Source: Siphonodentalium dalli
Lineage: Eukaryota; Mollusca; Scaphopoda; Gadilida; Siphonodentaliidae
DNA length: 64,000 nucleotides
Assembly: GCA_032622095.1 (NCBI GenBank)
Contig: CP136068.1
Location: 115,739,509 to 115,803,508 of the forward strand
Direction: 5' to 3'
The stretch's first letter is position 1. Each line of letters opens with the position of its first letter. Positions 12,905-23,354 of the stretch are shown here, piece by piece. Both the position numbers and the translations under genes were made by a program. A model generated the notes under the pieces. That model saw nothing but the letters and a program-made list of their open reading frames with translations. It did not search any database and had not been told where the DNA came from.

Positions 12905-13088
12905 CTATTTGATGGGTCGTAGAATAGTGCAAGGTAGTTGGCCTTCAGAGGGCAATGAGTGGGGTCAGGTTGTCCGATCTGCCACTGTGTGTATCCCAGA
13001 GGGGACAGGTCGAACCAATGTGCTCCGGTTCCATTTCCATAGAAACCACCGATTATGAAAACCTTCTGGCCTGGACCGGAATTCATCA
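12905..13088 (-). CDS. C-type lectin-domain gene, exon 3 (partial gene)
   Basis: This 184-nt exon encodes the second half of a C-type lectin-like domain. Visible are the GG-F/Y block (VFIIGGFYGNGTG), a W, then GYTQWQIGQPD, which matches the family consensus YTxWxxGQPD containing the QPD-type calcium/sugar-binding triplet (galactose-type in classical CTLDs), then a Cys in PTHCPLK. The acceptor is TCTTCGATTTTCAG at 13089 and the donor is GTTAGT at 12904-12899. The exon starts with two nucleotides that complete the codon left by exon 2 (G plus TG gives Val) and ends in phase 2. The last CTLD Cys pair and stop codon must lie in a further exon that I could not find. Secretion is expected from exon 1. 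Confidence 0.75.
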
Positions 13089-13163
13089 CTGAAAATCGAA
13101 GAGGTTTAAACATGCTATAATTGTATTGTATACATTAGCATAATTTACAATGGTTACTACACA

Positions 13164-13625
13164 TATGTGACCCGCCATATCAACTCCAGTCGGAAGTCGG
13201 GATTTTTTTTACCCTGTGCCAATGCATTCTCTTATATATGCGAGTCGACCATAGGTCGCCTCGCATATATAAGAGAATGCATTGGCCTAACAATTTTTTA
13301 CAATTTTAATAATTTTTTTGTATTCTTTAACAATTTTATAATTTCACCCATACAGAGCCCAAGACAAACATGAGCAGACGACAGTCTTCTATGTGCTTCT
13401 ATATATGTGTGAGGCTCCCTGCAGGGTAATGGATGTTTTTTTATTTTATGTCCTAAAAACTGTAAGAAACATTTATTTTAAAAACCTGATAAAAAATTGT
13501 TAAGTCAATGCATTCTCTTATATATGCGAGGCGACCTATGGTCGACTCGCATATATAAGAGAACGCATTGGCACAGGGTAAAAAAATCCCGACTTCCGAC
13601 TGGATTTGATATGGCGGGTCACATA
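13164..13625. mobile_element. M1a: hairpin MITE, TATGTGACCCGCC termini
   Basis: Terminal inverted repeats TATGTGACCCGCCATATCAA flank two internal 69-bp palindromes (13218-13286 and about 13505-13573), each reading GCCAATGCATTCTCTTATAT into a GTCGACC-centred loop and back. The spacer is an AT-rich TTTTACAATTTTAA tract. A second copy, M1b, lies at 33389-33851. The flanks here (CACA and TATA) no longer match, whereas M1b keeps TTAA on both sides. It sits in intron 2 of the lectin gene. Confidence 0.85.
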
Positions 13626-13844
13626 TATATAAAGAGAATTGAGTAAAACACGGCATATGAAAGGGACCAAAACAAGCATATACACGGATACAAGTAAATA
13701 AGATGTTGAAGAAATAGGTGGCAGGCATGATCGCCCGCTTGCTCACTCTAACATATTTTATTATAGCTGTTCCAAGAATACCCCAGTACTTATAGACACG
13801 ACTATGTGTGTTCGTGTGTGTGTGTTTTTCGGCACGAGTGTTAA

Positions 13845-14236
13845 CCCTTTACCCAACAAACCGGCCAAAACCGGCCAAATAAAGCTTCGACAGCCTAAAA
13901 TATCTTCGGTCTGTCTCAATAGAACCATACAAATATGGATATCATTGGAACCGGCTCCTTGACCACATTGTGATAGTTACAGTTATGCCCTGTGCCAATG
14001 CATTCTCTTATATATGCGAGTCGACCATAGGTCGCCTCGCATATATAAGAGAATGAATTGGCCTAAAAAAAATCTTTTTTTAACACTTTTTGCCATTTTT
14101 TCTTACATTCTTTAACAATTTTATAATTTTTAATGTGTTAAGCCAATGCATTCTCTTATATATGCGAGGCGACCTATGGTCGACTCGCATATATAAGAGA
14201 ATGCATTGGCACAGGGCCGTTCTGTTGGGTAAAGGG
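13845..14236 (+). mobile_element. M2a: piggyBac-like MITE with TTAA flanks
   Basis: The termini are CCCTTTACCCAACA and its complement, flanked on both sides by TTAA (13841-13844 and 14237-14240). TTAA target sites and CCC termini are the hallmark of piggyBac elements. Inside are two copies of the palindrome found in M1 (about 13988-14062 and 14152-14210), plus a unique arm with AAACCGGCCAAAACCGG. It lies in intron 2 of the lectin gene. A second copy in opposite orientation is M2b. Confidence 0.9.
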
Positions 14237-14888
14237 TTAACGCGTAATGATAGAATGGGAAGCGCAGTTCGAGTTGTATCCTGCCGCGATGGCACAAGTG
14301 TCGTATCAACAAACAAGGTTTGTTTAGGCACAAACAGGGCTTGTTTTGTCATGTGTGACGGTGCATGCTTTTATTTTATAGTTCCGGTAATTCATGGTTG
14401 ATGCGTCATTTGACGACAACGAGATGTGTATGGAACGAAGGTTCCATACGGATTTGTAAATATGGAACAGCAATTACACGGTACTTGGTTAAGTTTTTTT
14501 TGTCGAAAATTTCAACGTCATCGACTCTACTATTTCAGAGAACAAAATTACTGAATTGCATTTACTCCCGTATTAGGGACGAAGTAATCTCCGATGAACA
14601 TACGGCAATGCTTCCTTGTGTACATAAATATATAAATATAACGTTCTTTTCTGCTAATTTGATATAAAATTTATAACAATAATTACATTCGGCAAGAGTA
14701 TTGGCTAGTCATTTCTGAAAATCAAGGCCGGGTGTTCCACATCACTTTAACCCTTTCTATACTAAATAGATCCATCAGTCAGTTAAAATGGTACATCTGA
14801 ATGGTCTATTGTTGATTTGGGGGGATGTAGTAAGGTGACCAAATCAGACGACAGATAAATACAAGTGCTGAAGGAGCTCTATTAATTG

Positions 14889-14960
14889 AGGGAAATGCTT
14901 AGATAATAAGTTCAACACAACGACATCGTTTATTGAACTTATTATCTGAACATTTCCCAT
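14889..14960. repeat. Short hairpin
   Basis: GGGAAATGCTTAGATAATAA pairs with TTATTATCTGAACATTTCCC across a short loop containing ACGACATCG. It lies in intron 2 of the lectin gene. Its relation to the MITEs is unclear. Confidence 0.75.
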
Positions 14961-15117
14961 TGGATAACTACTCGTCAATGATGCTTTAGCATAGAAAGTG
15001 TTAAATAAGGCTGTTATGTTTTTCAAGTCGAGTTTAAAAAAACAATCAATCTTATTTTGGGGGTTATTCCTTTTTTAATTATTCAAACAACGCCTTAGTT
15101 TCTACCATTTTACTTAC

Positions 15118-15324
15118 CGGGGTATTTTTCTGCAACTTCGTTAATTAAGTTATACATGTGTGGGGTATCCACCTTCAGTAGGTTGTATCCGAGTCGCCGA
15201 CATCGAGTGCTTGCGGCAGGATGTGTCCTCCGCTCTCTGTAGAAAATCAGCAGCTCAGTCTCAGTCACCTCATCGAACACTTGGATGTGTGATGACGTCA
15301 CACGAGCATATTTGTGCAGGTCCT
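15118..15324 (-). CDS. C-type lectin-domain gene, exon 2
   Basis: The 207-nt exon encodes the first half of the CTLD. About 28 residues into the exon comes YRERRTHPAASTRCRRLGYN then LLKVDTP and MYNLINEVAEK. These fit the CTLD pattern A...C..LG..L..V.......I, including the first conserved Cys. The acceptor is a T-rich tract ending TTTCAAAG, the donor is G|GTAAGT at 15117-15112. The exon begins with two nucleotides that complete the phase-1 codon from exon 1 (G plus AG gives Glu) and ends in phase 1, which matches exon 3. Consistent phases across all three exons are the main evidence that this is one gene. The intron to exon 3 is about 2.0 kb and holds M1a, M2a and the 14889 hairpin. Confidence 0.75.
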
Positions 15325-16006
15325 CTTTGAAAAAAAAAAAAAATACGTTATAAAGATGTTAAAAGCAAACAGGCTGAATTTAATATAACAAAAGAAGGAG
15401 CAAATATTCACCTTTTAGTCGAACAATAAAAATACATCCACAAAAAAAAACAAAAAAAACAAAACAAAATAATACATACAAATCAAAACACGGAAACAAC
15501 AACAAAACATTTACCAATGACTGGAAATGTTCCGATTATTGACGATAATTTCAGTCTACAATTTTTACTGAAAGTAGAAACATAATATACTTTTGGTCTG
15601 AAAACATTATTTTATATTAGATATTTGTTGGACATTTAATCTATAAATAATAAGGGAATTCACTGAGTCCATACCATATTGGATCCATCCAGCCCGGTTC
15701 CGCGCGTATTAGAACTACTTTCGTTTTCATTGAAATTCGGGCATGTGAATGGTCGAGAGGCTAGTGGGCGATGATATGATCTATCAGTGCATATAATTAT
15801 GTTGCAATGGACGAGTCACATCGCGTATTGACACTTTAAGAAAAATGGGCGAGTCTAACCGTCGCCAACATGATGTCACCGGATGATGCGAAAGCGCGGA
15901 ACGAGAATTCAATTAGAATCTCAGTGAAAAAACAACTCGAAAACTCAAATGCTAGAAACATTTAAATAGTAGTGATGACTATATATTGCATGTTCCTGTT
16001 TCTTAA

Positions 16007-16398
16007 CCCTTTACCCAACAGAACGGCCCTGTGCCAATGCATTCTCTTATATATGCGAGTCGACCATAGGTCGCCTCGCATATATAAGAGAATGCATTGG
16101 CTTTACACATTAAAAATTATAAAATTGTTAAAGAATGTAAGAAACAATGGTAAAAAGTGTTAAAAAAAGATTTTTTTTAGGCCAATGCATTCTCTTATAT
16201 ATGCGAGGCGACCTATGGTCGACTCGCATATATAAGAGAATGCATTGGCACAGGGCATAACTGTAACCATCACAATGTGGTCAATGGGCCGGTTCCAATG
16301 ATATCCATATTTGTATGGTTTTATTGAGACAGACCGAAGATATTTTAGGCTGTTGAAGCTTTATTTGGCCGGTTTTGGTCGGTTTGTTGGGTAAAGGG
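16007..16398 (-). mobile_element. M2b: piggyBac-like MITE with TTAA flanks
   Basis: Same family as M2a in opposite orientation: CCCTTTACCCAACA termini, TTAA at 16003-16006 and 16399-16402, two internal palindromes (about 16033-16101 and 16182-16250) and the CCGGTTTTGGTCGGTTT arm on the right. It lies in intron 1 of the lectin gene. The two copies differ by only a few substitutions, so the family was active fairly recently. Confidence 0.9.
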
Positions 16399-16957
16399 TT
16401 AAAGACACTATACTATACTTCTGCTATTGTATTTCAGCCGTTTTCATGTTTTTGTAATGCTCAACTGAACGCAAAAATTCGTGTCGTATTTTTAATTTGC
16501 CTACTTTTCGGAAAAAGGTCCTTAACAACGTGTAGTTGCTGTGAAAACAAATGATCATGCATCAGACTGATCAACAGGCTGATGAACTTGGATAACTTGA
16601 TTGGAGAGTTAATAATTTTACTGGAGATCGCTAACCAGTCGCTTCGGATTTGACGCTGTGTGTGTTGATAATTATTGAGAAAATATTGAGTCATTTTAAA
16701 TGTAAATCGTAACTAAACAAGTACTTTTTAGTGCCATGGATAGTTTATTGCTGAAAAATTATTTTCTGAAAGTTTGCTTGATCGTTGCCAATTTCGACCC
16801 ATTTATTGTCGGCCCATCAACCAAAATTCGGAGATCATCCAACGGAAAATCCTGTTGTGCCAATTCATTTTCTGAGATGGATTATATAGTCGATATTTGA
16901 AAATAAAGTGTTATCGTTGTAATTATAAGCCATCAACGTCGTTTGTTCCATTGATAT

Positions 16958-17034
16958 ATAAGCGTATATATGTATCAGTGGACGAACAACGTACTTAGTA
17001 TGTAGTTTGCCCACTGATACATCTATACGCTTAT
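16958..17034. repeat. Short hairpin beside M3
   Basis: ATAAGCGTATATATGTATCA is mirrored by TGATACATCTATACGCTTAT across a loop of about 29 bp. It ends about 80 bp before M3. The reading frame over it (16865-17188) is a by-product. Confidence 0.7.
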
Positions 17035-17118
17035 CGTATCTGAAAAGGCCTTCGCGAGAAGAGTTATCGAATAGAAAGGTTTCGACCAAATGATAAGTAT
17101 CAAAGCATGCAATATTAA

Positions 17119-17368
17119 CCCTTTCATGACTGGAAATGTTACGATAACCCTGTGCCAATGCATTCTCATATATATGTGAGTCGGCCACAGGTAGCCTCGC
17201 ATATATACGAGCACATATTGGCCTAACAAAATTTACATTTACCTTGTAAGCCAGGGCATTTTCTTATATATGCGAGGCTCCTTATGGGAGACTCGCATGC
17301 ATATATAAGAGAATACACTGGCACAGGATCTTTAATGCTGCACCAGTGCATCTCCCGTCATGAAAGGG
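17119..17368. mobile_element. M3: piggyBac-like MITE, CCCTTTCATGAC termini, TTAA flanks
   Basis: TTAA at 17115-17118 and 17369-17372 flank CCCTTTCATGAC and GTCATGAAAGGG. Inside are two diverged copies of the same double-hairpin module as in M1 and M2 (about 17154-17222 and 17254-17322). Substitutions in the hairpins indicate an older insertion than M2a and M2b. It lies in intron 1 of the lectin gene. Confidence 0.88.
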
Positions 17369-17372
17369 TTAA

Positions 17373-18789
17373 CAAATATTACCTGAAGCATATATATATG
17401 CTTCTCGATGTATCAACATTTAATCATTACGGAGTTTGTAAGACAAGTATATGTAAAGTGTAACAAAGGCGTGTATTTGTGCAGCTGTCGCATCATGAAC
17501 GACGACATATATAATTATTACGTATAGCTATTTGTTGTCGCAATATTTTTCGGACGATCCATAAACCTTTTCGCAGAAATGACGACAACGAGTCCGTTTG
17601 TGAGACAATCGTGCTTGCCACTCGCAGTAATGGGATTACGGATCTTCGTGTCGTGATTATTGTGTACTTAATTATGCTGTTATCAGGTCATTGCTCAGCG
17701 CTTTGTGTTTCGCAAGATGTTCGTGTTTCACGACGACGAATGATTTGATTGCCACTAATAGATAAACATTAAGGCCACATGGCGATCACAATTTAAGGAG
17801 CTGGGAAACGATCGCGAACTTATTACTATATGGTGTATTTATGAGTTTTGTTGAAAATCGAAACCGTTGGGAAAAACGACAACAAATTGAAAGAACACAA
17901 ATTCTAATGACGAAGTACCATATTCCCAATAATGATATCTTGTCGTTCATTATGCGAACGTTGTCTAATAACAAGAAATGAACGATTTTGCAAATTCGTT
18001 GATGAGAAGACAACAAGCAGCGCCCCCCGAATCTGTTCATAATCAACGCTATTTGTATTTTAGAGTTACATTATTATTATCTTAAAAACCAGGCACTTTG
18101 TTCTCATTCGACCTTCTATTCCTCCGAATGGGCACTTTATATTATGCTTTATACCACAAGTCGACATTCTTAACCAAGAATAGCCATGTCTCCCACAACA
18201 TGATCAAAGATCTCCCACCGTACTACGGGGATCAATATTCGAGAAATAGTTCGCTTCTAGCACTCGCCCACAATAACAAACGTATGCATATTGCTTATAA
18301 CCCCCACGTATAATACAATTCCTTGTCAGAAAAGGCAGCATGTTAGTTTGCATACCAGTTGTATCTAACATATTCAAACATACACGTCATCACAATAGCG
18401 TTACTGTTCTTCTTCTGTGCAGAACGATATTACTTTGATAATTCGCGAATCAGAATTATCCTAAAATGCATTCGTGTCCAAAATAAAGACAATTGCGTCG
18501 ACGGTATATATTTTGCATATATACTACGTTATATTTACAGCGAAAATAAATATTGTATTATATGTTAGTTTAGTTTCGAACAATGCTGTACTTGGCACCT
18601 CATATTGCCTATGCAGTTGTTATCACGGCATGTAGCACACGTGCAACTCCACTCACACACTTCTTGTAAATGGTTTTGTTCTCAGCCGAAGACTATTTTA
18701 AAACGTTCTTATATGTCGCATTTATCGAGATTTATCAGCATAGTTCATCGGTATATATTTAAAACCTGTGTTTAAGTGGACTCGCGGTT
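17373..18789. other. Lectin intron 1 sequence, nothing recognised
   Basis: AT-rich intronic sequence. Short frames (17786-18046 minus, 18098-18313 plus, 18359-18568 plus) show no domain, no repeat relatives and no convincing splice sites. Confidence 0.5.
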
Positions 18790-18852
18790 GGACATTCGTA
18801 AACTAAACGGTCTCGGACTACGCCCTCGCCCATCTAGTTTACGAATGTCCAG
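18790..18852. repeat. Hairpin in lectin intron 1
   Basis: TGGACATTCGTAAACTA pairs with TAGTTTACGAATGTCCA, separated by about 30 bp. Just to the right, 18886-18958 is loosely duplicated at 19060-19135 (ATTCCAATGYATACTTTTAC ... AGTTAAC). Confidence 0.75.
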
Positions 18853-19244
18853 CAGCTCGCCCATTAACCCTGAATTATCGCCCATTCCAATGCATACTTT
18901 TACAACCGAATGGATGAATCCGTTTTGTAAAGTGAGAACACCTAACGTTAACATTTATTAGTATTGCAGCAGTTTGAAGAAGTTTTATCAATTATCCTTT
19001 CGCCTGTCTATCGTCTGTTTTTATTATACCTGAACATACCTCCAACTGAATAATAGACAATTCCAATGTATACTTTTACAACAAGAATTCATTAAGTACA
19101 GAAAGAGCTGAGAGAGAATATCTAAAGTTAACTTTTATTTTTATTTAGATTGAGCTCCTTGGTCAAATTAACAAACATTTTTTTAATATATTTTATTTAT
19201 TTATTTTCTTAATTTAAGTTTTTTAAATAATTTTTTGGAAAAAC

Positions 19245-19395
19245 TAACGCCCATATAACCTCCACCAGGGTAACCCGAGTCACCACACCAAATTTGGTTG
19301 AAATCGGTCCAGGGGTCTTGGAGAAAAATCCGGCTAGGCAGACAGACGGACGGCCATACAAACATATCCTACTCTTTTATATAGATGTATATAGA
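19245..19395 (+). repeat. Interspersed element tail (GAAATCGGTCCAG / CAGACAGACGG)
   Basis: The words CCAAATTTGGTTGAAATCGG, AGGCAGACAGACGGACGG and TTTTATATAGATG have the same order as the tails of the chained elements at 45-57 kb. It is an isolated copy in lectin intron 1. Confidence 0.65.
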
Positions 19396-19688
19396 TGTAG
19401 CAGTTTTTGTCAGTTTTTATATGTTCCGAGTGACTAATGTCTTTACTTGTGGAAAACTGTGATATCTTGACAAATCGCGGCGTCGGTAGACAATACTGAC
19501 TGCACTGTTACAGTAAATGTTTACAAACAATGCTTTCCGCACGAGGAATCTCGTCACTGGAGATTATTTATAACGAAAATAATAACAAATTTGTTCTCTT
19601 TTTAAATGTCATTATTGTGATCACTGAGATCGAATTAAAGAAATAATTGAAAAAATGAGTTAAGATCAGACTTGAACCATTCAAAACT

Positions 19689-19781
19689 GATTATAAATGA
19701 AAGCGCTGACTCACCACATGATTATAAATGAAAGCGCTGACTCACCACATGATTATAAATGAAAGCGTTGACTCACCACAT
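19689..19781 (-). repeat. 31-bp tandem repeat, three copies, spanning the exon 1 splice donor
   Basis: The unit GATTATAAATGAAAGCGCTG plus ACTCACCACAT is repeated at 19689, 19720 and 19751. On the minus strand each copy contains TGTG|GTGAGT, a consensus 5' splice site. The copy nearest exon 1 (19751-19781) supplies the donor used in the model; one base differs there (CAACGC instead of CAGCGC). Confidence 0.9.
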
Positions 19782-19834
19782 TTACCAACAGCGGATCCCA
19801 ATGCGACCAGCGCTACCAACAATAATATCTTCAT
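19777..19834 (-). CDS. C-type lectin-domain gene, exon 1: signal peptide
   Basis: ATG at 19834 opens MKILLLVALVALGSAVGKC, a canonical signal peptide: Lys at residue 3, a leucine/valine core and an Ala-x-Gly type cleavage region. The exon ends G|GTGAGT at 19777, phase 1, which fits the start of exon 2 (G plus AG). A TATA box lies about 70 bp upstream. The protein would therefore be secreted with a single CTLD following. Intron 1 is about 4.45 kb and carries M2b, M3 and other repeats. Spliced coding length known so far is about 150 codons, typical of a single-domain secreted CTLD protein lacking its last exon. No expression evidence is available. Confidence 0.7.
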
Positions 19835-19901
19835 TGTTTTATATCAAATGATGCGCAACAGAACTAAAACTGATGTCATAATACGGCTCAAGACAGGAGG
19901 A

Positions 19902-19932
19902 TTTATACTCCGGAGAAACCGTCACGTCATAT
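19902..19932 (-). promoter_or_regulatory. TATA box and CRE-like motif of the lectin gene
   Basis: On the minus strand GAGTATAAATCC (TATAAA at 19907-19902) stands about 70 nt before the ATG. TGACGTGACGG lies just upstream (about 19930-19920), resembling ATF/CRE half sites. Placement fits a start site near 19875. Confidence 0.55.
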
Positions 19933-20581
19933 AGGTACCAATATGTTACAGCAGCCTGTTTATCCCCACATACTCCAGAAACGCTTTAGTTTTCTTTTTG
20001 ATCAGATGTTTTGATCTAATCCGAGAAACATGTGTTTTGTTCGATTCAACTTGTTTACATTCTATATCGTTGGAATTGATGAAGATGAAAGTTGTGTTTG
20101 TTCAGTGTCATCCATGCAGTACCCAGAGGATAATTGTGCCAGGGCCAATTCAGCGTTATGTTCGCACGTCCACTCGAGTACACTTGAATGGAAACGAGGT
20201 GGTTTGCTCTAACATAACACAGAACTAAGATATTCCCTTAGCGCACTAGTATAATATATTATATATTATTATCCATGGATGCATCCCTTAAAGGGGTACT
20301 GTACACAAATGTTGGTGTTGGTTTCTTTAGTCTCCGAGTTGTAGAATATGGTAACCAGATTTCCATTATTTGAAAGTCTGTTGAGTACGAAGTAATGTTA
20401 CGGATGACAGATTACCGGAATGTGAAAATACCAATTATCGTTGTCGAGTAATTTTTGGACAGTTTTCAAGCAAATGTATCAAATAAATGTTATATTATAT
20501 ACATACTAATCCCATATACTCATTAAGTCATTGTATAGTCACCAGTCACGTACAAAATCCTGGAAAGTCATATTGGACTCC
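19933..20581. other. Upstream of lectin gene, no further gene seen
   Basis: No recognisable exon. The short plus-strand frames at 19998-20228 overlap and look like chance. An AT-rich ATAATATATTATATATTATT tract sits at about 20250-20270. Confidence 0.45.
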
Positions 20582-20690
20582 CGAAAATTTCACCGATTCA
20601 CGTGGCAATAGAGATTAAGTCCAATATAACTTTTGTTTTATCGTGACTTCGCGAAGTTCTCTATTGCCAAATGAATCGGTGAAATTGTGA
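20582..20690. repeat. Hairpin with about 30-bp arms
   Basis: AAAATTTCACCGATTCACGT with GGCAATAGAGA is mirrored by TCTCTATTGCC and AATGAATCGGTGAAATT across a loop of about 45 bp. It lies just beyond the LINE 3' end. Confidence 0.8.
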
Positions 20691-20742
20691 TGCTCTGGTG
20701 GATTTAACAGACGTTTCACTTCCGCATTGAGATTTTTTTCAC

Positions 20743-21803
20743 AAGAATGAATGAATGAATGCTTTATTCTCAGCCATTTGCACATGGAACATGAGACAAT
20801 TATTTACACAGAAACATTACAAAACAAATATTATATATTCAATATTCAACTGTAACATCGTACAGCTACATGTAATCCAGTGGACTAAACAAACATGTAA
20901 CATTAAATAACATACACACCGAACATAATCAATATATGCAAACGAGTACAGCAAAAAAATACAATACAGCCTACAAAAGTGCCCTGATTATAGGAAATGT
21001 TTCAAACCTAGTTTAATAAAAATTGCCAAATTGTTCAATATCACACGGCTGGTCGAGCTAAGAATTTCGAATAAAAGTTCTCTCGACGGTGCGCTTCGGA
21101 ATATATTTCTCGCGCAAATCTTAGAGTTGCGGACACATAAATATAAAATGAAATTCATCACATATCAGTGCGTTGCAAAGCGAGCAAGAACTGTCTTTGT
21201 TATTAGTTTTATGTTTGCTTTTCCGTTTTCTCCGCCTACCGGTCTCAATACCCAATTTATGATTGGATGTTCGTATTTTCTGAACGTGGATCAAAATGTC
21301 AAATGGCGTGTTCGTATAGTGCCAACTCAATGAGGGTTGTGATTTCAGAAATTCAGATGTTTATAAAACTCCCCTCTTTCCGAGGAACCAACACCGTTAC
21401 GCCACTGGATTCTAAACTCTTCAATTAGTGTTGCATTAAAACTTCTAAAGGAGCTGCATGTTGGAGGAGTTTGGTTATCTCAGTTATCATTAAGATTCGC
21501 AGATTGGATAACTCCTGAAATAAAATCAATATGTCTTACGTGTTTATTTTTGTGCATTTCTAACAGTAAGTTATAGAGTACTGATGTGATACAATTATCT
21601 TTCTTGACAATTCGACACCAGTATGAGACCATTCTCTTCTTGATCGCGATATATAGTGGCTATCGGCCTAATTCGCCATAAACCATATAACTTGGGGTGC
21701 TGTTTTCATATTCGTCAATGATTTACAAAATGCAAGGTGTACCGTCTCAATACACCTTTGAGTCCATCAATAGCGCAACTTTCTAAAAAATCTTCAAGAT
21801 CAT
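20743..21803 (-). mobile_element. LINE-A 3' region: ORF2 C-terminus, 3' UTR and short-repeat tail
   Basis: Read on the minus strand, the element ends in AATAAAGCATTCATTCATTC, a polyadenylation-like signal followed by a TTCA-type repeat at about 20743-20765, as in CR1/L2-like elements. At 21121-21330 the translation ends with CSLCNALICDEFHFIFMCP, the Cys/His motif typical of these ORF2 C-termini. Between the NDLEDF block (near 21780) and the region like RVITYW of LINE-B (near 21640) about 470 bp present in LINE-B are missing, including the YADD catalytic box. Confidence 0.8.
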
Positions 21804-23354
21804 TCAAATACATAGAAAAGAGTAAATGTGACAAGTTATCTCCTTGTTAATATCTCCTTGTTTAACACCAGTATTAGAGGAGAAATACTCAGATCTTAAA
21901 TCACCTTTTAATACGCAAGATTTCGTTAATTGATACATATTACGAATAACATTGAGGATCCTACCGTTTATGCCATTTCTTAACAGCTTGACCCATAGGC
22001 CCTGCCTACAAACAGTATCAAATGCTATTTTGAAATCTTTAAAGGCACAATACAGTTTTCGCCCGTTCCGTAAATAAATTTCTGTCAGACTGTACAAAAT
22101 AAAGATATTGTCTATGGTGGATCTACCTTTTATAAAACCGGATTGATTATCTTTCAATATGTTGTTATCTTCTACATAACTACTAACTCTATTGTTGATG
22201 ATACCGGTGAATAACTTACCGATAGAGCTCAATAAGGTTATACCCCTATAAGAGTCTGGACATAGTCTATCACCCTTATTTTTGAATAAGGGCTTAATCA
22301 TACCGGTTGTCCAAATATCAGGGAAAAATCCGGTGTCAAGAACCAAATTGAACAGCTTATTATAACATGGTAGTAGTATATCGAGTGTGGCTTTAATGTA
22401 ACAGTTATTCACTTTATCTGGGCCCGCAGCCTTGTTAGATTTCAGACCCATAACAATTGTGGAAATTTCTTCTGAACTAATTGGTAAGTTCAGGTGATCT
22501 GTACATCCCAGTTCTGCCATACTACCAATCAAACAACTCAAATCTGTTTCCGCATCTGAATCATTCAAGGATTTAAAGTGTTCAAATAGGGTGTTTAAAC
22601 TGATCGGGTCATCAGTTTGATTAACATTATTCTTTGTAAATCGTTTGAATGTATTCCAAAATGCAATCGTCGACTTCTTGGGATGTTCCCGCAATTCTTT
22701 ATTGCATCGTGAAAGCATTTCGGACAGTTTTGTGGCCATCGTTTTCTTATACAGTTTACTCACCCGTCCCAGGTCAATTCTGTTGGCTTGCGACTTACAT
22801 TTTTTGTACCGTTTTCGAGCAGAATTGAACTGTTTTCGGGACTTTCGACATTCATAATCGAACCACATTTGGTCTGGTGTTCTTATTGGTTTGGATAGTT
22901 TGTCGCGTTGACGATAATTTCCAAATGTATCAATCGCCGATTCGGATAAAATACGAGAAGTCAGTTGGGCCAAATTATTTATACCAATTTTTGACGGGTT
23001 CAATTCTACACAGTGCACCATGTATCGTAAAGCATCTAGACGTTCGCTGACGTGCTGCAAATACTCTTCTGACTTCCCACTATCCCACGGTTTTATCATA
23101 GGCCCCAAGCAAGAGCACATGTTATCATTCGCCACGTCAACATTGTGGCTAATACTCAGCGGTCGTAATGCCAACTGTATACTAATGCCACAGTGTACGT
23201 CAGAAAAGAGGGGACAGAACTCTAATACTTCAAAATCTTTAACATAGTCAAAAATAGATTTTGACCCAATAGCGTAGTCTACCAAGCTTACATCGCGGCA
23301 GGTTCGTTTTCCAATTCCCGTATCTTTACCAACGCGACATTTCAGTATATACAT
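21804..23354 (-). pseudogene. LINE-A ORF2: end of endonuclease plus reverse transcriptase (broken)
   Basis: The 516-codon frame begins in the endonuclease C-terminus (SLVDYAI, then LFSDVHCGI, corresponding to the SDH box) and continues into RT: MWFDYECRKSRKQF linker, KAAGPDKVNN, PLFKNKGDRLCPDSYRGITL, QSGFIKGRSTIDN, YCAFKDFKIAFDTV (RT block A, catalytic Asp) and VKQGD. It is most like jockey/CR1-type non-LTR elements; exact clade is unresolved. A 14-bp tandem duplication at 21838-21864 shifts the frame directly after VKQGD; beyond it the original frame resumes (NLSHLLFSMYLNDLEDF). With the downstream YADD deletion the enzyme cannot be functional. Confidence 0.9.
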
